Source: Candidatus Zixiibacteriota bacterium
GTDB taxonomy: Bacteria > Zixibacteria > MSB-5A5 > WJJR01
DNA length: 64,000 bases
Direction of reading: 5' to 3'
Assembly: GCA_036397555.1 (NCBI GenBank)
Contig: DASWIS010000008.1
Location: 186,001 to 250,000 of the forward strand
Positions 19,137 to 25,654 of this stretch are shown piece by piece. Every line of letters begins with the position of its first letter. The stretch's first letter is position 1. The position numbers and the translations under genes are program-made. The notes under the pieces were generated by a model. The model saw nothing but the letters and a program-made list of their open reading frames with translations. It did no database searches and was not told where the DNA came from.

Positions 19137-19492
19137 GTCACTGAGTCTTTGTACAGACGGTAATGCGAGACGTCGGTTTTTTCGATGACGATCGTGTCGC
19201 CCGGCTGCGGTTTGGCCTCATTCATCCAACGGCGCGTCCCGTGCGATTGATTGCGCAAAAAGAAGCCGTCGCGCACGATGTCGGACGTAAACTCAAACCC
19301 CGCATCGGTGGCGAAGTTTAAGATCATCCCACGCTTCGACATCCCGCCTTCGGGTTGCGATTCGGCAACCGCCTCGATTGGAAAGAATTCCAGGAAATCA
19401 AATACATTGAAGCGCCGTTCCCAGAACCAGATATCCTCCCGGGAATCCAGTGTGATGCGCACCGCATCCTCGGTCACTTTGATCCGGGCCAT
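19133..19492 (-). CDS. Hypothetical protein
   Basis: The product has 119 residues. Its stop overlaps the GDPD start by four bases and it lies one base after the nitroreductase gene, so it is translated as part of that operon. The sequence is polar, with aromatic-rich segments (IWFWERRFNVFDFLEFFP) and a C-terminal PQPGDTIVIEKTD. The latter loosely resembles the closing strands of small DNA-binding pseudobarrels, but that is weak. No catalytic motif, signal or membrane segment is seen. Function unknown; expression together with lipid-metabolism and redox genes is the only clue. Confidence 0.65.
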   Translation of the reverse strand: MARIKVTEDAVRITLDSREDIWFWERRFNVFDFLEFFPIEAVAESQPEGGMSKRGMILNFATDAGFEFTSDIVRDGFFLRNQSHGTRRWMNEAKPQPGDTIVIEKTDVSHYRLYKDSVT

Positions 19493-19493
19493 G

Positions 19494-20300
19494 TCACTTC
19501 AATTCGAACCCCTGCGCGTTTAAGAACGGGCGCAGCGGGACTCGCTGGGCGGCCGGGTCGATCAAACGGCGCGCGGAATGCTCGATCCAGCCGTACTGGC
19601 CCGGCGGCGTCCGGTCGGTCCAGCCGGGGACGCGCGCGCCCAGGTCGATCCGGCGCTTGTCATAAATCCCCGTCGCGCGCATGGTCTCATCATACGTGCT
19701 CATTGCCGGCTTGAGATGCTCCGAATCGTAACGCTCGTAATGGACGACGCCGTCTGATGGCAATCGCGGTCGCACACCGTACTGGTGGTCAGGATCGGGG
19801 TGTCCCACAGTCATGCCGAACGTCACGAATACCAACGGCGGAAGTTCAAGCAGTTCGGCGATTTCATACGGATGGTTGCGCGCGCCGCCGATCATGCAGC
19901 CGCCCAGGCCCAGTCCTTCGGCGGCCGCCAATGCCGTCTGCGCGAAGATCGTGGCGTCGATGACCGCCGTCAGGAAATACTCGAAGTACGTTGCCTTGAA
20001 CTCATACCCCGCTGTCTCGCAGACCATCTTCGCACGATTGAGGTCGGCGCAGTGCGCCATGAATACCGAACAATCGACGATCTGCCGTTGCCGCCCGCAG
20101 AGCTCCGAGAGTTTTTCTTTCTTCGCCTGATCGCGCACGACAACCACTGAGTACGACTGCAGATTTGACGACGTCGATGACTGTTGCGCGGTCGTGATGA
20201 TCGTCTCCAACTGCTCGTCGGTGATCGGCTCCTTGGTGAACCGTCGCACCGAACGATGCGAGCGCAGGGAGGCGATGACGGGGTTGGTGTCCGATTTCAT
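19494..20300 (-). CDS. NfsA/FRP-type nitroreductase
   Basis: The protein has 268 residues in the FMN-dependent, NADPH-using oxygen-insensitive nitroreductase family. The N-terminal SLRSHRSVRRFTKEPITDEQLE holds the FMN-phosphate arginines. SSTSSNLQSYSVVVVRD and the late GLGGCMIGGARNHP complete the flavin pocket. These enzymes reduce nitroaromatics, quinones or free flavin; the true substrate is unknown. The C-terminal 60 residues (GIYDKRRIDLGARVPGW to the end) follow the NfsA pattern. The gene precedes the unknown gene and GDPD with one-base and four-base junctions. Confidence 0.9.
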   Translation of the reverse strand: MKSDTNPVIASLRSHRSVRRFTKEPITDEQLETIITTAQQSSTSSNLQSYSVVVVRDQAKKEKLSELCGRQRQIVDCSVFMAHCADLNRAKMVCETAGYEFKATYFEYFLTAVIDATIFAQTALAAAEGLGLGGCMIGGARNHPYEIAELLELPPLVFVTFGMTVGHPDPDHQYGVRPRLPSDGVVHYERYDSEHLKPAMSTYDETMRATGIYDKRRIDLGARVPGWTDRTPPGQYGWIEHSARRLIDPAAQRVPLRPFLNAQGFELK

Positions 20301-20316
20301 GGTTTATACCAGACAT

Positions 20317-20838
20317 CTAACGCGTCAGTTGCCCGAGCAACGTCTTCATGAACGCCGGCAAGTCGTCGGGTTTGCGCGATGTGATCAGATTCCCGTCGAC
20401 GACGCACTCTTCATCGACCCAGTTGGCGCCCGCGGCGATCAGATCGTCTCTGATCGCGACAAACGATGTGAGCTTCTTGCCGCGACAAATCCCGGCGGAT
20501 ACCAGCATCCAGCCCGCATGGCAAATCGCCGCGACGGGCTTCCCGGCGGCGTAGACCTGCCGCACCAGATCGACCATCGCCGGATGCTGTCGCATCTTGT
20601 CGGGCGCCCAGCCGCCGGGGATAACGAGCGCATCCAGATCATCGGCCGCAACCGACCCGGCGGGACGATCGACCGTAACCGGATAGCCGTCCTTGCTCCT
20701 GTACGTGTTGGAAGTGCCGCTGCCGATGACGATGACATTGTGGCCCGCTTCTCGCAGACGCAGTAGGGGATACCAGACTTCCAGGGTTTGGTATTCGCTC
20801 TCGGCCAGGATTCCGACCGTTTTGCTTGGCGAGGCCAT
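20317..20838 (-). CDS. DJ-1/PfpI family protein
   Basis: The product has 173 residues. The DJ-1/PfpI fold is clear: KTVGILAESEYQTLEVWYPL at the start with a conserved Glu, LVIPGGWAPDKMRQ, and the nucleophile elbow AICHAGWMLVSAG with reactive Cys near residue 107 next to His. The ending EECVVDGNLITSRKPDDLPAF is typical of the PfpI/YhbO branch. Members have been described as proteases, glyoxalases or protein deglycases; stress protection is the likely role. It lies 16 bases after the stop-side neighbour nitroreductase gene in the same direction. Confidence 0.92.
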   Translation of the reverse strand: MASPSKTVGILAESEYQTLEVWYPLLRLREAGHNVIVIGSGTSNTYRSKDGYPVTVDRPAGSVAADDLDALVIPGGWAPDKMRQHPAMVDLVRQVYAAGKPVAAICHAGWMLVSAGICRGKKLTSFVAIRDDLIAAGANWVDEECVVDGNLITSRKPDDLPAFMKTLLGQLTR

Positions 20839-20864
20839 GTTTGTGTGCTCCCCTCTGACAGTGT

Positions 20865-22523
20865 CTACGAATCAATGGGCTGAGCCCATCCTGCGTTTTC
20901 ACGTTCATCCCAGGTCACCTGGACGACATCCGCCATGTGCGGCAAATCGCTCAATTCCCTGATGACCGCCGCCGGGACCGGATCATCGACCGTGACAATC
21001 CCCAGCGCCGTGCCGCCGCGGTGTCTGCGTCCCAGCACCCAGGAGGCGATATTGATCTTCGCACGTCCCAGTACCACACCCGCTGCGCCGATCACGCCGG
21101 GGCGGTCTTGATTGGTGAAGATCAGGACTCTCCCGCTCGGAATCAAATCCAGCGGGAATTCGTCGATCGCTGTGATCTTCGGTGTGCGCCCCGTTTCGGC
21201 CACGCCGACAATGCGCCGCTTGTTCTTGCCGAATTGCCCCTCGAGAGCAATGGTCGCCGTGTGCGCTTCCAGGTTGCTGCGATCGACGGTCGCAACTTTC
21301 AGGTGACGCTCGGCGGCGGTTTGTGCCGCATTGACCAGCGTGATGGTCTCTTCAACCTCTGCAGAGAGAAACCCCTTCAGGGTGGCCGCGATCATCAAGC
21401 GCGACTCCCCGCCGGAGGCAGAGCCCAGCTCAATAGTCAGTGTCTCGCACGGGCCCGATTCCAGTGCCCGGAGCAGCCGCCCCATGCGTTCCACCAGATC
21501 GACATACGGCTGCAGTCGCGGCAGATCGGAAATGTCGCCGACCGGAAGATTGACGGCGTTTTGATAGATACCCTCCAACAATGCCCGACAGACCGCCTGA
21601 GCAATCTCGATACTGACTTTGGTCTGGCTTTCGGTGGTTGCGGCTCCCAGATGAGGCGTGACGATCACATTGTCCATTCCCGCGAACCAACGGTCATTCG
21701 GGGGCTCGTGTTCGAAGACATCCAGCGCACATCCCGCGATCGTCCCGCGTTGCAGTGCCGTTCTTAATGCGCCCTCGTCGATAATACCGCCGCGCGCGGT
21801 GTTGATCACATACGCGCCGGGTTTCATGCGTTTAAGCTGTGCGGGGCCGATGATATGACGTGTTTGATCGGTCAACGGCAGGTGCAAGCTGACCACATCG
21901 GCGCGCGCCAATAGTTCGGTCAGTTTGACCAGCGAAATATCCGCGGCTTGCGCGGCCGCCGGGGTGATGAACGGGTCATATGCGATAACGTCCATGCCGA
22001 ACGCGCGCGCGCGCAATGCGACCTCGCGGCCGATGCGTCCGAATCCAACCAGCCCCAACACCTTGCCGGAGAGTTCATGCCCGGCAAACTGCGAGCGATC
22101 CCAGGCGCCGTCTTTCAACGAGCGGTCGGCCAGGTGGATTCGTCGAAACAGCGCCATCATCAGTGCCATGGCCAGTTCCGCCACGGCGATGGAGTTGGCG
22201 CCGGGGGCATTGAGCACCACGATTCCGCGCGCAGTCGCCGCCGCCAAATCGACATTCTCAACGCCGACACCGGCGCGCGCGATCAGCCGCAATTGCGGCG
22301 CGGCTTTGATCAATTTGGCATTGAATTGGTGCTCGCTGCGAATGATGACTGCGTCGGCATCGGCCAGAGCCTTCGACAGTCCGGCGACGTCCAGTCCCGG
22401 TTTGCTGATGACCGATAGCCGGGGCGTCGACTTGAGAATTGCCATGCCTTCGGGTGCCAGACGTGTCGGGATCAGCACGCGCACCCGCGGGCTGGTTTTC
22501 GATGTGCGTCTACGCGTTGGCAA
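20865..22523 (-). CDS. serA: D-3-phosphoglycerate dehydrogenase
   Basis: SerA oxidises 3-phosphoglycerate to phosphohydroxypyruvate, the first step to serine. This long-form enzyme has 552 residues: substrate and NAD domains (GLVGFGRIGREVALRARAFG; catalytic Arg in NTARGGIIDEGAL, Glu in VFEHEPP, His in VTPHLGAAT), an intervening ASB domain (about 330-450), and a C-terminal ACT domain (VLIFTNQDRPGVIGAAGVVLG) that commonly binds serine for feedback control. The listed start is a TTG overlapping the upstream stop by 14 bases. The GTG at 22484 (VRVLIPTRL) fits the family start better and neither has a strong ribosome binding site. Works with the next two genes. Confidence 0.95.
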   Translation of the reverse strand: MPTRRRTSKTSPRVRVLIPTRLAPEGMAILKSTPRLSVISKPGLDVAGLSKALADADAVIIRSEHQFNAKLIKAAPQLRLIARAGVGVENVDLAAATARGIVVLNAPGANSIAVAELAMALMMALFRRIHLADRSLKDGAWDRSQFAGHELSGKVLGLVGFGRIGREVALRARAFGMDVIAYDPFITPAAAQAADISLVKLTELLARADVVSLHLPLTDQTRHIIGPAQLKRMKPGAYVINTARGGIIDEGALRTALQRGTIAGCALDVFEHEPPNDRWFAGMDNVIVTPHLGAATTESQTKVSIEIAQAVCRALLEGIYQNAVNLPVGDISDLPRLQPYVDLVERMGRLLRALESGPCETLTIELGSASGGESRLMIAATLKGFLSAEVEETITLVNAAQTAAERHLKVATVDRSNLEAHTATIALEGQFGKNKRRIVGVAETGRTPKITAIDEFPLDLIPSGRVLIFTNQDRPGVIGAAGVVLGRAKINIASWVLGRRHRGGTALGIVTVDDPVPAAVIRELSDLPHMADVVQVTWDERENAGWAQPIDS

Positions 22524-23598
22524 AGCGATCGATCTCGTCTAACAGTGTTTGCAGTTGCTCGGGTCGTGTCTCGCCGACATGTCCGATTCTGAACGTCGAG
22601 TCTTTCAGCGGACCATATCCGCCCGCCACGACCATCCCCGACTCGGCCAGATGCGCGTTCAGCTTGCCGATGTCGAGGGTTCCCTTGTTGATCACCGCCG
22701 TAACCGCATCGGAGCGATATCCCGCTTCGGCATAGCAGCCGTAGCGCTCATCGGCCCATTGCTGCGACATCTCCGCCAGACGGCGGTGTCGCGCCCAGCG
22801 ATTCTCCAATCCCTCGGCGCGGATACGGTCCAGCTGCGTATTCAACGCAAACATGTGCGAAACCGAAGGTGTCGTCGGAGTGTTGGAACGCTGCGCAAAC
22901 TCCTCAAACACCAGGAAGTCGAAATAGAAACCGCGCCCGGCCACCCCGCGCGCGCGTTGCATCGCTTTCTCCGAAACCGAAAACACGGTGAATCCCGGCG
23001 GCAGGGCAATTCCCTTCTGAACCGAAGCGAAGCAGACATCGACGCCCCACCGGTCGACCTCGACCGGCGACGCGGCCAATGCGCTCACGGTATCCAAACA
23101 AAAGACGACGTCGGGAAATTCACGGAGCACCTCAGCCATTTCCGCGATGGGATTCTGCACCGATGTCGAGGTCTCCGATTGCACCATGCAGACGGTGTCA
23201 TAAAGCCCGGACATCAGCATCTCGCGCAGTTGTTCCGGTCGGTTCGCGCATCCCCAATCGACTGCTTGCGCATCCGCCTCTTTCCCGCAGGCACGGGATA
23301 TCTCAAACCAGCTTCCCGAAAACGCCCCATTAACCAGATGCAACGAGCGCCTGGCGATGCAGTTGCGCGCGGCCGCCTCCATGATGCCGACCGCCGACGA
23401 TGTGGAGAAATAAACCGGATTGGAAGTTCGAAACAGCCATTGCGTCTTCGGGCGCAATGCCTCAAAGAGTTGCTTGAATTCGGCGCCGCGATGGTTGATC
23501 GGCGGGTGGGCCATCGCCTCCCGCACCGCGCGATCGACATTGACCGGGCCAGGGATGAACATCCAGTGATCGGCGAATTTGAGCGGCTGTACGGGCAT
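22510..23598 (-). CDS. Class V aminotransferase (phosphoserine/serine-glyoxylate type)
   Basis: The protein has 362 residues and is a PLP-dependent class V aminotransferase. The family start FIPGPVNVDRAVREAM and INHRGAEFKQLFEAL are present, and the PLP lysine is Lys195 in ASVQKGIALPPG. By sequence it is of the alanine-glyoxylate/serine-pyruvate group. Some members of this group act as phosphoserine transaminases in organisms that lack classical SerC. Its overlap with serA and closeness to the CysM-like gene favour that role: phosphohydroxypyruvate plus glutamate gives phosphoserine. I chose ATG 23598; a TTG four codons upstream is possible. Confidence 0.85.
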   Translation of the reverse strand: MPVQPLKFADHWMFIPGPVNVDRAVREAMAHPPINHRGAEFKQLFEALRPKTQWLFRTSNPVYFSTSSAVGIMEAAARNCIARRSLHLVNGAFSGSWFEISRACGKEADAQAVDWGCANRPEQLREMLMSGLYDTVCMVQSETSTSVQNPIAEMAEVLREFPDVVFCLDTVSALAASPVEVDRWGVDVCFASVQKGIALPPGFTVFSVSEKAMQRARGVAGRGFYFDFLVFEEFAQRSNTPTTPSVSHMFALNTQLDRIRAEGLENRWARHRRLAEMSQQWADERYGCYAEAGYRSDAVTAVINKGTLDIGKLNAHLAESGMVVAGGYGPLKDSTFRIGHVGETRPEQLQTLLDEIDRFANA

Positions 23599-23725
23599 GA
23601 TAGAGTCCAACCGGCAGCGCGCGGCGGCGAAGCTCCCTGCGCTCGTCGAGTATGCACGACCATCACGCGTGGGTCCAATGGATTCCCCGACTCAACAACT
23701 CCGTCGAGCGGTTGGCTGGACCCCG

Positions 23726-24622
23726 CTATGCGAATAGGTCGGTGGACAAGTACTTGTAGGCGTGATCGGGGAAGATCACAACAATGCGTCCGCTCGACAT
23801 CCGACGGGCCATCAGTTGCGCCCCGACGAGTGCGCTGCCGCACGAGATGCCCCCGAAGAGTCCTTCGACCCTGATGAGCTCGCGAGCGGCCCGGTAAGCG
23901 TCGGTGTCGACAACGATCAGTCGCTCATCGACCGCCTGCGGGTCCCAGATCACCGGTGTGCGCGAGTGATCGACATTACGGATGCCCTGCTGCGTGTGCT
24001 TCCCGGGAGGCGGTTCGACTGAGACGATGCGTATTCTCGGATTCTTGAGCTTCAGGCGTCGCGATACCCCGATAATCGTCCCGGTTGTTCCCAGAGTCGC
24101 CACGAGACAGTCGACGTGACCATCGGTCTGCTCCCAAATCTCCTCAGCGGTTGTCTCTTCATGTGTGCGGATGTTCGCAGGATGCTTGTACTGGTGTAGC
24201 CGGACGTATGCTTGCGGGGCGGCGGCATGGATCTCATCGGCCTTGTCCCATGCCTCATCAGAACCGCCCTCCTTCGACGTCAGAATCAATTCGGCGCCCA
24301 ATGCCCGCATGATCTTGCGCCGTTCCTCCGAAACTCCCTCTGACATCGTGATGGCGACTTTGTATCCCAGCACCGCCCCGGCCAGCGCCAACCCGATCCC
24401 AGTGTTTCCTGAGGAAGACTCGATAATGGTTTTATCCACGGTGAGAGAGCCATCGGCGATTGCTGCCTGAATCATGGCCACGGCGATGCGCTCCTTGACA
24501 CTGCCGAGCGGATTATACCACTCCAACTTGGCGACCATGTCGACCCGGGGATTCGGATTGAGCTTCCGAATTCGCACCAGCGGCGTCCGACCGACCAGTT
24601 CGAGTATCGAGTCGTGGATCAT
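23726..24622 (-). CDS. cysM: Cysteine synthase, likely O-phosphoserine-dependent (CysM type)
   Basis: The product has 298 residues and a beta-replacement PLP fold. PLP binds Lys43 in NPLGSVKERIA. ESSSGNTGIGLALAG binds the substrate carboxylate and GTTGTIIG the phosphate. The C-terminal part (WDPQAVDERLIVV, RELIRVEGLFGGISCGSAL, KYLSTDLFA) follows Mycobacterium tuberculosis CysM, which uses O-phosphoserine. The arginine that selects phosphoserine there (Arg220 in LRNMDEG) has a counterpart in Arg215 (IRNVDHS). That, and the serA and aminotransferase genes next door, suggests sulfide or a sulfur-carrier thiocarboxylate is joined to phosphoserine to make cysteine. O-acetylserine use is the alternative. 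Confidence 0.88.
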   Translation of the reverse strand: MIHDSILELVGRTPLVRIRKLNPNPRVDMVAKLEWYNPLGSVKERIAVAMIQAAIADGSLTVDKTIIESSSGNTGIGLALAGAVLGYKVAITMSEGVSEERRKIMRALGAELILTSKEGGSDEAWDKADEIHAAAPQAYVRLHQYKHPANIRTHEETTAEEIWEQTDGHVDCLVATLGTTGTIIGVSRRLKLKNPRIRIVSVEPPPGKHTQQGIRNVDHSRTPVIWDPQAVDERLIVVDTDAYRAARELIRVEGLFGGISCGSALVGAQLMARRMSSGRIVVIFPDHAYKYLSTDLFA

Positions 24623-25122
24623 GACAATGGGGATAGCGACCGGGCCATCACGGCGCGTGTACCTGGGTTTTCATGGGCTTCTGACTGTGCCGGCGTCGAA
24701 ATTCTACAACTTTCGGCGTGTTCCGGCAGTATCTATTGCTGAGGGGGGCTCCCTCAGACAGGCAATTCACAGAGTTGTCCTACGCGACTGAGACTTTCGC
24801 CTTGGTTCCAGTCGTGGATGTCGGAAGGGCTGCCCGTGTGCGCGGATGCAGTTGGCCACCCTGGCCACTGGAGCCGGAGAGGGCAGTTCTGTCCGTGTAA
24901 CCCTCATCGTAATAGAAACTAAGCACTATCTGAGATTTCAACATTCTGTGCAATCTCACCGTTTTCCTGTTGACTTACAGTTGTTGTTGTGGCTAAACTC
25001 CTTACCGATATCTCTTGAGCCACCATTGAAATGAGCTGCAAGATCCAACGAACCATTACTCGCATTCTTTGGGATGACCGGGGGGGCATCACCCGGCTCA
25101 CACCCTAACAGGGAGGTGGACC
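24623..25122. other. 500-base intergenic region
   Basis: No gene is supported here; the short open frames lack ribosome binding sites and the base composition is lower in GC than the surrounding genes. It separates the minus-strand cysteine block from the plus-strand block. It contains a promoter candidate at 24970-24999 and, in the leader, a GC-rich hairpin (CCGGG with CCCGG, about 25079-25098) shortly before the GGGAGG site of the small basic protein gene. Confidence 0.5.
24970..24999 (+). promoter_or_regulatory. Sigma-70-type promoter candidate
   Basis: TTGACT (24970-24975) and TAAACT (24994-24999) are separated by 18 bases and match five and four of six consensus positions. The start point would be about 25006. 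This gives a leader of roughly 115 bases before the small basic protein gene. Confidence 0.45.
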
Positions 25123-25437
25123 GTGGGCAGACGTACTGCCGACAAGGACACTTGGCGCAAGAAGGGGCAAGGGCAAGGAAAAGCAGTCGCGGTACCGAGA
25201 GCGATGGCTGATAAGCGGAGTTCCCGACCGCGGGGAAAGTTGACCGAGGAGTTCAGTGCAAAGATCGTAGTCAACCACCTTGGTCCCGTGGGAAAAGGAG
25301 AGGTCCCCGAGGGGTTGCCCACGAAGTTTCAATCCAAGAGTACCTTCAATACTCACGACATCATGCACTCGCCGGTTGAGAAGACATTCCAAATGATCGA
25401 CGACATCCTCTCGGGACGACGTCTATTTACTATGTAA
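25123..25437 (+). CDS. Small basic hypothetical protein
   Basis: The product has 104 residues from a GTG preceded by GGGAGGTG, a very strong ribosome binding site, and is followed by an intrinsic terminator, so this is a real single-gene unit. Residues 1-45 are rich in Lys, Arg, Gly and Gln (RRTADKDTWRKKGQGQGK). The C-terminal half is more regular (NTHDIMHSPVEKTFQMIDDI). There is no cysteine, signal peptide or membrane helix. The charge suggests nucleic-acid or ribosome contact, which is only an inference. I do not recognise the family. It lies 217 bases before the PPDK gene. Confidence 0.75.
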   Translation: MGRRTADKDTWRKKGQGQGKAVAVPRAMADKRSSRPRGKLTEEFSAKIVVNHLGPVGKGEVPEGLPTKFQSKSTFNTHDIMHSPVEKTFQMIDDILSGRRLFTM

Positions 25438-25472
25438 CGCGTCCGTTCAATCGTCGTCGTGTACAAACTGTC

Positions 25473-25498
25473 AAACAGGCCCCTGGGGGGCCTGTTTT
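25473..25498 (+). terminator. Intrinsic terminator
   Basis: AAACAGGCCCC (25473-25483) pairs with GGGGCCTGTTT (25487-25497) around a three-base loop, and the stem ends in a TTTT run. It closes the small basic protein gene. Confidence 0.8.
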
Positions 25499-25654
25499 GG
25501 TTTGGGAAAGCGCTTGCCGACCGGGGCGGGCGATGTCTAAATTGCATGATTGATCGGAGACGAAAGCCGCAGAGCGTTAACATGTTTCTATTCAACGGCT
25601 TGGCGATGTGCGCCAGGGCTGTTCGCTCGCTTCCTTCGGTCTTTGGAGGACTAA

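Noticed and set aside
22484-22523. Overlap of serA and the aminotransferase as a possible fusion
   Set aside because: The two frames differ and each has an intact start region and stop, so they are separate genes.
24474-24900. Plus-strand frames around the cysM start
   Set aside because: One lies partly inside the conserved gene on the opposite strand; neither has a ribosome binding site or a known motif.
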